From CAYRGG01 sp964423745 (lineage in GTDB: Bacteria; Pseudomonadota; Gammaproteobacteria; Competibacterales; Competibacteraceae), in the NCBI GenBank assembly GCA_964423745.1, contig CAYRGG010000010.1, positions 1-64,000 on the forward strand: a stretch of DNA of 64,000 bases, given 5' to 3'. Both the position numbers and the translations under genes were made by a program. Below, piece after piece: positions 34,720-44,635 of this stretch. The notes under the pieces were generated by a model. The model did not search any database. It was given only the letters and a program-made list of their open reading frames with translations, and had not been told where the DNA came from. How positions within the stretch are numbered: the first letter of the stretch is position 1; each line of letters opens with the position of its first letter.

Positions 34720-37413
34720 CTAAGCCGCTTCATCGAGATAATGCACCAAAGCGGCCCGTAATTCTGCGTAGCGGCGTTCATCTTGCAACGGTTGGTTATT
34801 ACGATCGGTAATAAAGAAAACATCCTCTGCTCGAGCCCCAATGGTGGCAACCTTGGCGTTTTGCAGATGCACCTCACAGTCCATAAAAGCCTGTCCAATG
34901 CGAGACAGCAACCCGGGTCGGTCAGCCGTAATCAGTTCAATCACAGTACGACCATTGCCCGTGTCTTCACTGAAAATCACTTGGGTTGGGGTAGGAAAAT
35001 GTTTAAGGACCCGGGCTAGACGGCGACTTGAGCGGTTAAAGTTAAAGGTTGGCATACCCAGCTGCTGGCGCAGCGTGGTTACAATCTCCTTTATGCGAAA
35101 CGGCTCTTGAATAGATTCTCCAGAGCTTTCCACCACCGTATAACTGTCCAAGGTCATACCGTTACTGGTGATGATACGCGCATCTAGCACCGTCAATCCT
35201 AACCGATCCAGCGTCGTCACCATCTTGGCGAAGATAGCCTCACTGTCATAGGTATATACAAACACTTCCGTACCACCTCGATTAGGGTTTTCACGGGCCA
35301 AAATGAGTGGCAAACGGTGACCTGTCTTAAAAATTGCCCGGGTGTGCCAAACGATTTCGTCCGGCGCGTAGCGTAAAAAATAGTCATCACCAAATCCCTG
35401 CCACATCCCCTTGACCCTTTTTTTATCAATCCCCTGTCGAGACAGTTGTACCAGGGCTTGTTGTTGGATTTCGTGAATGCGCTCTTCTTTATCGATGGGT
35501 CTAATTAAACCGCGCCGCAAGGCGCGCCGGGTGGCTTGATAAAGCTCCCAAAGCAGGGAAGCGCGCCAGCTATTCCAAAGTTTAGGATTGGTAGCCCGGA
35601 TATCGGCGACAGTCAACAAATACAAATAATCCAAATGAAGTTCGTCCCCTACCAAACGGGCAAACTCATTGATGACTTGGGGATCATCGATGTCCTTCTT
35701 TTGAGCGGTCAACGACATGGCCAAATGATTACTAACTAACCAGATGACGATACCTGTGTCCACGCGGCTCAAGCCATGACGACGACAAAAATTGCGGGCG
35801 TCTTTAGCGCCTAACTCAGAGTGGTCTCCACCGCGTCCCTTAGCAATGTCGTGATACAGGGCAGCCACGTATAACAGCAGCGGTTTAGGTAAGCGTCGCA
35901 TCAGAGCGCTACACAGGGGAAATTCTTCGGCATAGCGAGCCAAACAAAAACGGCGCAAATTACGCACCAAAAATAAAATGTGCTGATCCACCGTATAAGT
36001 GTGGAATAAATCATACTGCATGCGACCTACAATGGCGCCAAACTCTGGCAAGTAAGCAGCCAGCACACCAAACTGATTCATACGCCGTAACTGCTGAGTA
36101 ACGCCGCGGTATTGCCGAAGAATTTTCATAAACAATTGTTGGGCGCGGATATCGCGTCGAAAGCGATCATCGATAAGGTGTAAATGGGTACATATCAGGC
36201 GGATAGTTGAAGCGCGGATGCCGTGGAGATCGCTATGCTTTTGCAACAGCAAAAAAGCTTCCAATAAAGCAAAGGGGTAACGCTCAAACACATCGGATCG
36301 AGTGACTTCCAAAAAACCTCGGCGTACTTGAAAACGCCGGTTGATAGGCACCGGTTCGCCGGAACCATCTGCTAATAGGATCACTTCCTTAAACAATTGC
36401 AGAAGCATCTCATTTAAGCGACCTAAGGCCATAATGGTGCGATAATAACGCTGCATAAATTGTTCGACGGCAAGATTGTGATCCTTATCCCGGTAACCAA
36501 ACTGATTTGCCAGCTGGCGCTGATAATCGAACAACAGTCGGTCTTCCCGGCGCCCCGTCAAGGTATGCAGGGCAAATCTAACTTGCCATAAATAGTCCCG
36601 ACAGGCCATGAGCTCTTGATGTTCGTTGTCGGTGAGAAAGCCCTTTGTCACAAGATCACGAAAGTTAGTGGCGCCAAAATGGCGTTTAGCCACCCACCCG
36701 ATCATTTGTAGATCCCGCAAACCCCCTGGTCCTTCCTTGACGTCGGGTTCGAGATTGTAAGCCGTGTCATGGTATTTATGGTAACGTTGCTGTTGCTCTT
36801 GGTATTTAGCTTCAAAAAACCGCCGGGTAGGCCATATCTGATCTGGACCGGTAAGTTCCCGCATAGCTATAAACAGGTCATGGTGCCCAACCAGCAAACG
36901 GGCTTCCATAAGACTGGTGGCCACGGTGATGTCAGCTGATGCTTGCCGTACACATTCGTCCAAGCTGCGTACACTGTGTCCCACCTCAAGCCCCATATCC
37001 CACAAAAAGATCAGAAAACCTTCCAGATTCTCTCGATACTGGCTGATATCGTCATTATGTAATAACACCATAATATCAATATCCGAACCCGGATGTAACT
37101 CACCGCGTCCGTAACCACCCACCGCGACCAAAGCGAGATTTTTATCCAGCGTGGGGAAAAAGCGCCGCCACACCCAGCGCAGCAAATGATCGATCCAATC
37201 CGCACGGCTTTTAACCAGCGCGTTGGCTGGAACACCTTCGTAGAACTGCCCACGCAGCTGCTCATCGATTTGCCGTAGGGCAGCGCGAAAGGCTTTAATG
37301 GGATTTTCACTCAGAGCCAACGTTGACTCCATAGCGTCTTTATCTAATAAGGAAGCCTCTGTCGCTGTTGACACTGTGGATGAGGCAGTCGAGGTAGGAA
37401 AAAACATCTGCAT
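34720..37413 (-). CDS. glnD: Bifunctional uridylyltransferase/uridylyl-removing enzyme
   Basis: Nitrogen sensor that adds UMP to or removes it from PII proteins according to glutamine. The 897-residue protein has the nucleotidyltransferase motif GGYGRGELHPGSDIDI (about residues 100-115), the HD hydrolase motif YHDIAKGRGGDHSELG, and two C-terminal ACT domains (VFVYTYDSEAIFAKMV and IELITADRPGLLSRIGQAF) that bind glutamine. The Ser/Thr-rich first 30 residues are extra and the start may lie further in. It is followed by pstS on the same strand after 140 bp, and preceded by map. Confidence 0.95.
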   Translation of the reverse strand: MQMFFPTSTASSTVSTATEASLLDKDAMESTLALSENPIKAFRAALRQIDEQLRGQFYEGVPANALVKSRADWIDHLLRWVWRRFFPTLDKNLALVAVGGYGRGELHPGSDIDIMVLLHNDDISQYRENLEGFLIFLWDMGLEVGHSVRSLDECVRQASADITVATSLMEARLLVGHHDLFIAMRELTGPDQIWPTRRFFEAKYQEQQQRYHKYHDTAYNLEPDVKEGPGGLRDLQMIGWVAKRHFGATNFRDLVTKGFLTDNEHQELMACRDYLWQVRFALHTLTGRREDRLLFDYQRQLANQFGYRDKDHNLAVEQFMQRYYRTIMALGRLNEMLLQLFKEVILLADGSGEPVPINRRFQVRRGFLEVTRSDVFERYPFALLEAFLLLQKHSDLHGIRASTIRLICTHLHLIDDRFRRDIRAQQLFMKILRQYRGVTQQLRRMNQFGVLAAYLPEFGAIVGRMQYDLFHTYTVDQHILFLVRNLRRFCLARYAEEFPLCSALMRRLPKPLLLYVAALYHDIAKGRGGDHSELGAKDARNFCRRHGLSRVDTGIVIWLVSNHLAMSLTAQKKDIDDPQVINEFARLVGDELHLDYLYLLTVADIRATNPKLWNSWRASLLWELYQATRRALRRGLIRPIDKEERIHEIQQQALVQLSRQGIDKKRVKGMWQGFGDDYFLRYAPDEIVWHTRAIFKTGHRLPLILARENPNRGGTEVFVYTYDSEAIFAKMVTTLDRLGLTVLDARIITSNGMTLDSYTVVESSGESIQEPFRIKEIVTTLRQQLGMPTFNFNRSSRRLARVLKHFPTPTQVIFSEDTGNGRTVIELITADRPGLLSRIGQAFMDCEVHLQNAKVATIGARAEDVFFITDRNNQPLQDERRYAELRAALVHYLDEAA

Positions 37414-37452
37414 TTTAAGGCAACTACATGTGTCAGGAATTAAAAAAAGACG

Positions 37453-38220
37453 CTATAGCGGATCATCCGGCTGACGGGTAAGCACTTCGACACCACTTTC
37501 TGTGACCAGTACTGTGTGTTCCCATTGCGCCGAAAGACTATGGTCTTTAGTGACCACTGTCCAACCATCGGGAAGCAACTTAGTATAGCGTTTGCCCACA
37601 TTGACCATAGGTTCAATGGTAAAGGTCATACCTTCCACTAATTGTATACCTTCATTGGGTTTTCCATAATGCAAAACTTGCGGTTCTTCGTGGAATTGTC
37701 GGCCAATGCCGTGACCACAATACTCACGCACAATCGAACAGCCGTTGGCTTCGGCATGGCGTTGAATGGTATAGCCAATATCGCCAAGATGGCGACCCGG
37801 TCTCACCATTTCAATACCCGTGCAAAGACATTCATAAGCGACTCGAGAGACCCGCTGGGCGATAATCGAAGGTTCTCCCACATGGAACATCTTACTGGTG
37901 TCGCCATGATAACCTTCTTTGATGACCGTTACATCGATGTTCAGTATATCACCGCGTTTAAGACGCCGCTTACCAGGAATACCGTGACACACCACATGAT
38001 TAATGGACGTACAGATAGATTTTGGAAAGCCACGATAATTTAAAGGCGCAGGAATGGCATTTTGTTCCTTGACGATATAATTGTGACAAATCTCATCCAG
38101 CTCCTCAGTGGAGACACCCTCGCGCACATGGGGACGAATCATATGGAGCACATCAGCGGCTAGACGACCTGCGATACGCATTTTTTCAATATCTTCCGGC
38201 GACTTGATAGATATACTCAC
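37453..38220 (-). CDS. map: Methionine aminopeptidase type I
   Basis: Removes the initiator Met from new proteins. The 255-residue protein has the five metal ligands of the family: Asp in NIDVTV, Asp in YHGDTSKMF, His in GHGIGRQFHEEP, Glu in FTIEPM and Glu in WEHTVLV. It is divergent from rpsB, the usual gammaproteobacterial layout, and lies 39 bp before glnD on the same strand. Confidence 0.97.
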   Translation of the reverse strand: MSISIKSPEDIEKMRIAGRLAADVLHMIRPHVREGVSTEELDEICHNYIVKEQNAIPAPLNYRGFPKSICTSINHVVCHGIPGKRRLKRGDILNIDVTVIKEGYHGDTSKMFHVGEPSIIAQRVSRVAYECLCTGIEMVRPGRHLGDIGYTIQRHAEANGCSIVREYCGHGIGRQFHEEPQVLHYGKPNEGIQLVEGMTFTIEPMVNVGKRYTKLLPDGWTVVTKDHSLSAQWEHTVLVTESGVEVLTRQPDDPL

Positions 38221-38481
38221 GTTTTACTCACCCTGCACCGTTAATTTTTACGCAATAATTGAACTGCTTTTCGGATTGGGAGTTCATTTGCAATCAAGAA
38301 GTTCATTTGTGATCGATAAATGATTCATGGTATAAATCACACGCTTTATAAGCAATGATTATTCAACTTTAAAATTCTCACATACGTCGTCACATACTGT
38401 GGGGTGCCCTCTCTATGTTGAGTGGGTTACTGTATGGGACGTATGGAGGTTTAACCCTTACGTTTGAGGAGATCTATCCCA

Positions 38482-39270
38482 ATGGCGAATGTTTCAATGC
38501 GCCAGATGTTAGAAGCGGGCGTGCATTTTGGACACCAGACTCGATATTGGAATCCAAAAATGGCGCCTTATATATTTGGCTCTCGCAGTAAAATACACAT
38601 TGTCAATTTAGAACGCACCTTACCTCTTTACATTGATGCCACTAATTTTATCGGACGTTTGGCTTCCAAGGGCGGAAAAATTCTCTTTGTGGGCACCAAA
38701 CGGTCTGCCCGTGAAGCCACGGCAAACGCCGCTATTCGCTGTGGTATGCCGTATGTAAACTATCGCTGGCTGGGGGGCATGCTGACGAATTTTAAAACCG
38801 TGCGTCAGTCCATCAAACGCCTTAAGAACCTTGAAGCCATGGATCAAGATGGAAGTTTTGATAAACTCGCTAAAAAAGAAGTGATCATGCTTAAGCGAGA
38901 AATGGATAAACTAGAGCGAAGTCTAGGCGGCATCAAAGACATGACCAGTCTTCCAGACGCACTATTTGTGATCGACGTGGGACACGAAAAAATCGCTGTG
39001 CGGGAGGCCAAAAAACTCGGTATTCCCGTGGTTGGCGTCGTGGATACAAACAACTCACCGGAAAGTATCGATTATGTCATTCCCGGTAACGATGATGCCA
39101 TTCGCGCTATTCATCTCTATCTGGAAAACGTGGCTACGGCGGTGTTGGAAGGCCGTTCAGATGAGGTAAAACTAGACGGTGATGAAGAAGAGTTTGTGGA
39201 AGTGCGTGAGCCAACACCAGCAGCTGCAGCGTCTATTCCGGGCGACGAGAGCGCAGCCGCCAGCAGTTAA
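38482..39270 (+). CDS. rpsB: 30S ribosomal protein S2
   Basis: Small-subunit protein needed for S1 binding to the ribosome. I start at the ATG at 38482 (MANVSMRQMLEAGVHFGHQTRYWNPKM), 10 nt after GAGGAG; a TTG six codons earlier is not needed. The 262-residue length and the motifs NLERTLPLY, RWLGGMLTNFKT and PVVGVVDTNNSPE fit the family. The C-terminal tail is acidic and Ala-rich. A terminator lies between it and tsf. Confidence 0.98.
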   Translation: MANVSMRQMLEAGVHFGHQTRYWNPKMAPYIFGSRSKIHIVNLERTLPLYIDATNFIGRLASKGGKILFVGTKRSAREATANAAIRCGMPYVNYRWLGGMLTNFKTVRQSIKRLKNLEAMDQDGSFDKLAKKEVIMLKREMDKLERSLGGIKDMTSLPDALFVIDVGHEKIAVREAKKLGIPVVGVVDTNNSPESIDYVIPGNDDAIRAIHLYLENVATAVLEGRSDEVKLDGDEEEFVEVREPTPAAAASIPGDESAAASS

Positions 39271-39294
39271 GGCAGCGGGTTTTTAGCCATTTGC

Positions 39295-39330
39295 AAAGGC
39301 CCGTGCGCCCACCGCTTGCGGGCCTTTTTT
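39295..39330 (+). terminator. Intrinsic terminator / attenuator between rpsB and tsf
   Basis: AAAGGCCCG and CGGGCCTTT form a 9-bp stem with a 15-nt loop, followed by more Ts. It lies 24 nt after the rpsB stop and 46 nt before tsf. It would let part of the transcripts end after rpsB, as is known for this operon in E. coli. Confidence 0.85.
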
Positions 39331-39376
39331 GCAGGCAAACAGGACATTAAACTGAATTGTGGAGGTATCGATTACT

Positions 39377-40255
39377 ATGGCACAAATTAGCGCGACATTG
39401 GTGAAAACCCTGCGGGAACGCACTGGCTCTGGCATGATGGAATGTAAACGTGCTCTACAAGAGACTGACGGTGATCTTGAAGCGGCCATTGAATTAATGC
39501 GTAAGACAGGACTTGCCAAAGCGGATAAAAAGGCAAGCCGAGTAGCTGCTGAAGGGTTAGTGACCGTACACCAAACAGCCCAGTCCATAGCCATGGTAGA
39601 AGTGAATTGTGAAACCGACTTTGTCGCCAGACATGAGGATTTTCAAGGGTTTGTCAAAGCCGTGGCGGACTTGGTGTTGCAGCACGATCCGGCGACGTTG
39701 GAGACGCTCATGGCGTTACCCTTGGGCGACGACGAAACCGTAGAACAAACACGCCGGGCATTGGTTGCCAAAATCGGCGAAAACATTGGGGTACGTCGCT
39801 TCACGCGGTTGCCCCTACAAAACAACGTTGTCAGTCACTATGTCCACGGCGATCGCATTGGCGTCATCGTAGAACTCGAAGGTGGCGATGAAACCTTGGC
39901 TAAAGATATCGCCATGCATGTGGCGGCCATTAAACCCGTTTGTATAGGGGCCGATCAAGTTCCTAAAGAACTCCTGGACAAAGAGCGGGAAATTTACGCA
40001 GCGCAAGCAGCCACCAGCGGTAAACCTGTGGATATTGTTGAAAAAATGGTTGAAGGACGTTTGCGCAAATATTTAGGCGAGATCACCTTATTGGGTCAAC
40101 CTTTCGTAAAAGATCCCGATCAAAAAGTGGCAGACTTATTGGACAAAAAAGGCGCTAAAGTAAAAAGTTTTGTGCGGTTTGAATTGGGCGAAGGTATCGA
40201 AAAAAAAGACGACAACTTTGTTGAAGAAGTCATGGCGCAAGCGAAGGGCAGTTGA
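39377..40255 (+). CDS. tsf: Elongation factor Ts
   Basis: Nucleotide exchange factor for EF-Tu. The start at 39377 (MAQISATLVKTLRERTGSGMMECKRAL) follows GGAGG by 11 nt. Of 292 residues, the N-terminal UBA-like domain, the TDF core around VEVNCETDFVARHEDF and the second core repeat are intact. It is the partner of rpsB in nearly all bacteria. A 273-bp space with no gene separates it from pyrH. Confidence 0.98.
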   Translation: MAQISATLVKTLRERTGSGMMECKRALQETDGDLEAAIELMRKTGLAKADKKASRVAAEGLVTVHQTAQSIAMVEVNCETDFVARHEDFQGFVKAVADLVLQHDPATLETLMALPLGDDETVEQTRRALVAKIGENIGVRRFTRLPLQNNVVSHYVHGDRIGVIVELEGGDETLAKDIAMHVAAIKPVCIGADQVPKELLDKEREIYAAQAATSGKPVDIVEKMVEGRLRKYLGEITLLGQPFVKDPDQKVADLLDKKGAKVKSFVRFELGEGIEKKDDNFVEEVMAQAKGS

Positions 40256-40528
40256 CTGACTTTCAAAATCATCGACAAGCTTGCCAACCGGTTGTCCAAT
40301 ACCTGTAACTAACTGGCAATGGACTAGGTTTGTGATGCTAGAAACAGTCATCCAGTTGGCAATGTGGGTACTTCTTTGTCACCGCCATGGCCCTTGAACA
40401 AATCAAGCGCTAATGGTTTGTTAAAGTATTTTATTACTGTAGAGTTGTATAAGAGTAGCCTAGCTAGCTGACGTTAACCCTAGAAAGCAGTACAATCAAC
40501 TCATTAAACTTCAGATATTATAAATTTC

Positions 40529-41269
40529 ATGCAGGACTCAAAAAAGCCAATGTATCGAAGGATTTTGCTTAAGCTGAGCGGGGAAGCGCTTATGGGCGAC
40601 CAGGAATATGGAATTGATCCTGAAGTCATTGGGCGAATTGCCAATGAGGTGGGACAAATCAATCAGCTTGGCGTAGAGATTGGCATGGTCATAGGCGGCG
40701 GCAACTTGTTTCGAGGCGCTGGATTAGCCGAAGCCGGCATGGACCGTGTTACCGCAGATCACATGGGTATGCTGGCTACGGTGATGAATTGCCTTGCTAT
40801 GCAAGACGCCTTGGAGCGGCGTAATACATACGCTCGTGTGATGTCGGCTATTCGCATCAACGAGGTATGCGAAGATTATATTCGGCGGCGTGCCGTGCGC
40901 CATTTAGAAAAGGGACGGGTAGTGATTTTTGCCTCGGGCACGGGTAATCCTTTTTTTACTACCGATTCTGCAGCGAGCCTCCGCGCTATTGAGATCAACG
41001 CTGAGGTAATGCTTAAGGCCACGAAAGTGGATGGTATTTATTCTGCGGATCCCATGAAAGTGCCCGATGCCCAATTTTATAACCATCTTACCTACGATGA
41101 AGCGCTCTTTCGTAAACTCCGCGTGATGGATGCCACGGCCATCGTCATGTGTCGGGAACATGGCATGCGGCTCAGGGTGTTTAATATTAACCGCTATGAC
41201 GAACTGGTGCGTGTTGTATGCGGAGAAAACGTCGGTACAACTGTGGTTTCGGGGTTGCCTAATGATTGA
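40529..41269 (+). CDS. pyrH: UMP kinase
   Basis: Phosphorylates UMP to UDP in pyrimidine synthesis; hexameric and bacteria-specific. The 246-residue protein has RRILLKLSGEAL, GGGNLFRGAGL, DHMGMLATVMNCLAMQDAL and GTGNPFFTTDSAA, all conserved. There is no clear ribosome site before the ATG at 40529; the ATG 7 codons later is possible. The frr start overlaps its stop by 8 bp, which suggests translational coupling. Confidence 0.97.
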   Translation: MQDSKKPMYRRILLKLSGEALMGDQEYGIDPEVIGRIANEVGQINQLGVEIGMVIGGGNLFRGAGLAEAGMDRVTADHMGMLATVMNCLAMQDALERRNTYARVMSAIRINEVCEDYIRRRAVRHLEKGRVVIFASGTGNPFFTTDSAASLRAIEINAEVMLKATKVDGIYSADPMKVPDAQFYNHLTYDEALFRKLRVMDATAIVMCREHGMRLRVFNINRYDELVRVVCGENVGTTVVSGLPND

Positions 41270-41819
41270 AGAAATAAAAGAAGATGCAGATTCCCGCATG
41301 GTCAAAAGTATTGAAAACTTAAAACATGAGCTGTTAAAAATACGTACAGGCCGTGCCCACGCTAGTTTGCTAGACCATGTAACGGTCAATTATTACGGTA
41401 CTGAAGTGCCATTAAATCAAGTGGCGTCAATCACGGTGGGCGATGCACGCACATTGGTGATTACTCCTTGGGAAAATAAAATGGTGCCTACCGTTGAGAA
41501 AGCAATCTTAACCTCTGATCTTGGACTTAATCCCACCACTGCCGGTAATGTGATTCGCATTCCGTTGCCTCCCCTTACGGAAGAGCGACGTCGAGATATG
41601 ATTAAAATTGTCCGTCAAGAAGGCGAGAACGCCCGGGTGGCTATACGCAATATACGCCGGGAAGCTAACAGCGATTTTAAAACCCTCCTCAAAGAAAAAG
41701 ACATTACCGAAGATCAGGAACGCCAAGCCGAAGAAGCGATTCAAAAACTGACTGACAAACACATTGCCGAGGTGGAAAAAATTCTGCAAGGCAAAGAAGC
41801 TGAACTCTTGGAAATCTAA
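41262..41819 (+). CDS. frr: Ribosome recycling factor
   Basis: Splits the post-termination ribosome together with EF-G. From the ATG at 41262 (MIEEIKEDADSRM) the protein has 185 residues, the same length as E. coli RRF. LLKIRTGRAHASLLDHV and LTEERRRDMIKIVRQEGENARVAIRNIRR are the family motifs. It overlaps pyrH by 8 bp and lies 39 bp before uppS. Confidence 0.97.
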   Translation: MIEEIKEDADSRMVKSIENLKHELLKIRTGRAHASLLDHVTVNYYGTEVPLNQVASITVGDARTLVITPWENKMVPTVEKAILTSDLGLNPTTAGNVIRIPLPPLTEERRRDMIKIVRQEGENARVAIRNIRREANSDFKTLLKEKDITEDQERQAEEAIQKLTDKHIAEVEKILQGKEAELLEI

Positions 41820-41858
41820 AAAGCCGAACGCAAAGACGCTTAATGACGTTGAAAGAAA

Positions 41859-42626
41859 ATGTCTGGCAATAAAAACCAGCGCTCCTTTAAGGAAGACAGG
41901 GCTTTACCGCGACATATTGCCATCGTCATGGATGGTAATGGAAGGTGGGCAAAAAAGCGGTTGTTGCCGCGGCCCGCTGGACACCGGGAAGGAGCTAAAG
42001 CAGCGCGGCGAATCATCAGAGCTTGCATAGACCGGGGTATTGAAGTTCTGACTTTGTTTGCCTTCAGTAGTGAAAATTGGCGTCGCCCGCCTTCAGAAGT
42101 CTCTACTTTAATGAACCTCTTTTTAGAAACCTTACGCAGCGAAGTGTGTCGTCTCCACGAAAACAACGTGCGTTTACAGTTCATCGGTGATCGCCAAGGG
42201 TTTTCGGATACCTTACAGATGCATATGAGCCAAGCGGAAGCATTAAGTGCCGACAATACCGGTCTTACCCTGGTGATAGCCGCTAATTATGGTGGCCGCT
42301 GGGATATTGCGCAAGCCACTCAGAAACTTATACGAGAGGTCACGGAAGGTCATCTTTCTGCAACGGAAATAACTACTGAATATCTAAGCAATAGGCTGTC
42401 CTTGTACGGTCTTCCTGAACCCGATTTGTTTATCCGTACGGGCGGCGAACAGCGCATCAGTAATTTTCTCCTATGGCAATTGGCTTATACGGAACTTTAT
42501 TTTTCAGATCAGCTTTGGCCCGATTTTAAGGCCGAAGATCTTGATCGGGCCTGTGCTTCGTTTGCTAAACGAGAGCGTCGCTTTGGGCAGACAGGTGATC
42601 AGGTGGAGCGTCGCGGCGGTGCTTAA
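41859..42626 (+). CDS. uppS: Undecaprenyl diphosphate synthase (cis-prenyltransferase)
   Basis: Makes the C55 lipid carrier for peptidoglycan and O-antigen. The 255-residue protein has the catalytic Asp in AIVMDGNGRWAKKR, HREGAKAARRI, LTLFAFSSENWRRP, and EPDLFIRTGGEQRISNFLLWQLAYTELYF. It overlaps cdsA by 8 bp when the GTG start of cdsA is used. It sits with dxr, another isoprenoid gene. Confidence 0.97.
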   Translation: MSGNKNQRSFKEDRALPRHIAIVMDGNGRWAKKRLLPRPAGHREGAKAARRIIRACIDRGIEVLTLFAFSSENWRRPPSEVSTLMNLFLETLRSEVCRLHENNVRLQFIGDRQGFSDTLQMHMSQAEALSADNTGLTLVIAANYGGRWDIAQATQKLIREVTEGHLSATEITTEYLSNRLSLYGLPEPDLFIRTGGEQRISNFLLWQLAYTELYFSDQLWPDFKAEDLDRACASFAKRERRFGQTGDQVERRGGA

Positions 42627-43431
42627 ACAGCGTCTTATAACTGCCGCATTGCTGGGGGCGTTAACGATTGGTTTTATCTTGGCCCTGCCAACCCTATGGT
42701 TTGGCGGGGTATTATTAATTGTGCTTGGGCTAAGCGCGTGGGAATGGAGTGGGTTTTTATTCGATACGCCCAAACAGATTGGTTATTGCCTATTGGTTAT
42801 CACTTTAACCGTACTGGCTTGGTGGCTATTGGATAATCATCTGTTTATCTGGTTTACCTTGATATGTGCTTGTGGTTATTGGTGTTATGTCTTCGTTTGG
42901 CTACGTCATTATATACATCGACCTGGCTGGAATGCCGCTATTATTTGGGCATTGGCGGGACTGTTCACGTTGATACCACCTTGGGTGGTCCTTATGTTTT
43001 TACACGGCTCATCCTCTTTTGGTCCACCCTATGCTTTATTTCTCATGCTACTCATTGCCATAGCCGACAGTGGCGCTTATTTTGTGGGTAGCCGTTGGGG
43101 GCGCCGACCTTTAGCCCCTAAAGTCAGTCCAGGAAAAACCCGCGAGGGCGCCTTTGGCGCTTTTATAGCAACAGCCCTTGCAGCTGTGGGAGGCGCAATG
43201 GCCTTGGGCGTTGCGGAATGGATATTATTCACGTTGTTATGTCTTGTGACGGTTGCCTTCTCCATTGTTGGCGATCTGTTAGAAAGTATGTTTAAACGAC
43301 AACACAACATCAAAGATAGCGGCACTTTGTTGCCTGGCCACGGTGGCATTTTGGATCGTGTTGATAGTCTAACCGCTGCGGCGCCTATTTTCCTCTTTGG
43401 CTTACAGAGCCTTATTTTTGTTAGAGGTTAG
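42619..43431 (+). CDS. cdsA: Phosphatidate cytidylyltransferase
   Basis: Makes CDP-diacylglycerol for all phospholipids. I place the start at GTG 42619 (VLKQRLITAALLG), matching the usual MLKQRLIT start and overlapping uppS by 8 bp; AGGTGGAG lies about 11 nt upstream. The longer frame from 42541 has an unlikely soluble extension. There are about seven to eight membrane helices and the signature SPGKTREGAFGAFIATAL...KRQHNIKDSGTLLPGHGGILDRVDS. It has 270 residues. Confidence 0.94.
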   Translation: MLKQRLITAALLGALTIGFILALPTLWFGGVLLIVLGLSAWEWSGFLFDTPKQIGYCLLVITLTVLAWWLLDNHLFIWFTLICACGYWCYVFVWLRHYIHRPGWNAAIIWALAGLFTLIPPWVVLMFLHGSSSFGPPYALFLMLLIAIADSGAYFVGSRWGRRPLAPKVSPGKTREGAFGAFIATALAAVGGAMALGVAEWILFTLLCLVTVAFSIVGDLLESMFKRQHNIKDSGTLLPGHGGILDRVDSLTAAAPIFLFGLQSLIFVRG

Positions 43432-43444
43432 TGAATACATAAAC

Positions 43445-44632
43445 ATGACTGGTGTCACCATTCTCGGTTCTACTGGCTCTGTGGGCGTCAGCACGCTGGA
43501 GGTTTTGCAGCTGCAACCTGAGCGTTTTGAAATCGTTGCCCTAACGGCTCATTGCGATGTGCAGAGCCTCTACCAGCAGTGCCTTACCTATCGCCCTCAT
43601 TACGCGGTGATGAACGACGCAACGGCCGCTGCACAATTGCACGACCGCTTACGGCAAACCATGCCTTCTGTGCAGGTGCTCGCAGGCAAAGATGCACTTA
43701 ACCAGGTGGCGTCACTTCCTCATGTGGACTATGTGATGGCGGCCATTGTGGGCGCGGCAGGTTTATTGCCTACCCTGGCAGCCATCAAAGCGGGCAAACG
43801 GGTGCTACTGGCTAATAAAGAAGCCTTGGTTATGGCTGGTAGTTTGTTTATGGACCAAGTACGCCAATATAGCGCCCAATTGTTGCCCATCGATAGCGAA
43901 CACAATGCGTTATTTCAATGCTTACCACCCAATCAAGGGGGAGCTACCCTTGCCGACCTGGGCGTCACCCGCTTGTTGCTCACGGGTTCTGGAGGACCTT
44001 TTCGGGAGACACCTCTAGAACGCTTGGATCATGTAACGCCACAGCAAGCCTGTGCTCATCCCAATTGGAGCATGGGTCGCAAGATTTCAGTGGACTCCGC
44101 CACCATGATGAACAAAGGCTTGGAGGTAATTGAAGCGCATTGGCTGTTTAATGCGCTGGCAGATCAGATTCAGGTGATTATTCATCCACAAAGCATCGTC
44201 CATTCCATGGTAGAGTATAAAGATGGTTCTGTATTAGCTCAGCTTGGCAATCCCGATATGCGTACACCGATTGCCCACGCTTTGGCATGGCCCCAACGTA
44301 TGACCTCCGGCGTTGCCATGTTAAACCTCTTTGAGGTAGGTCAATTGACATTTCAAGCTCCAAATTTTTCTCGTTTTCCTTGTTTACAGCTTGCTTCGGA
44401 GGCGCTTAGCAAAGGTGGCACAGCACCCGCCATCCTCAATGCCGGTAATGAGATAGCGGTACATGGTTTTCTCGATGGAGGCATCCGCTTTACCGACATC
44501 GCCCCAGTTATCGAGCACACCTTGGCACATACACCGATCCAACAAGCGACTTCCCTGGCGGCTATTCTTGCTAGCGATAGTCAAGCTCGCCAGGTGGCGC
44601 AAGAGCACATCACCGCATTGATAAAGAGATGA
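43445..44632 (+). CDS. dxr: 1-deoxy-D-xylulose 5-phosphate reductoisomerase
   Basis: First committed step of the MEP isoprenoid pathway. The start at 43445 (MTGVTILGSTGSVGVSTLEVL) is directly before the NADPH-binding loop. Of 395 residues: LLANKEALVMAG, LLPIDSEHNALFQCL, LTGSGGPFRETPL, SMGRKISVDSATMMNKGLEVIEA and HPQSIVHSMVEYKDGS, with all metal and substrate residues present. It is followed by rseP after 3 nt. Confidence 0.97.
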   Translation: MTGVTILGSTGSVGVSTLEVLQLQPERFEIVALTAHCDVQSLYQQCLTYRPHYAVMNDATAAAQLHDRLRQTMPSVQVLAGKDALNQVASLPHVDYVMAAIVGAAGLLPTLAAIKAGKRVLLANKEALVMAGSLFMDQVRQYSAQLLPIDSEHNALFQCLPPNQGGATLADLGVTRLLLTGSGGPFRETPLERLDHVTPQQACAHPNWSMGRKISVDSATMMNKGLEVIEAHWLFNALADQIQVIIHPQSIVHSMVEYKDGSVLAQLGNPDMRTPIAHALAWPQRMTSGVAMLNLFEVGQLTFQAPNFSRFPCLQLASEALSKGGTAPAILNAGNEIAVHGFLDGGIRFTDIAPVIEHTLAHTPIQQATSLAAILASDSQARQVAQEHITALIKR

Positions 44633-44635
44633 CCC

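Noticed and set aside
40256..40528. Possible gene or RNA between tsf and pyrH
   Set aside because: Only imperfect short repeats (TTGCCA / TGGCAA); no stable hairpin with T-run and no ORF.
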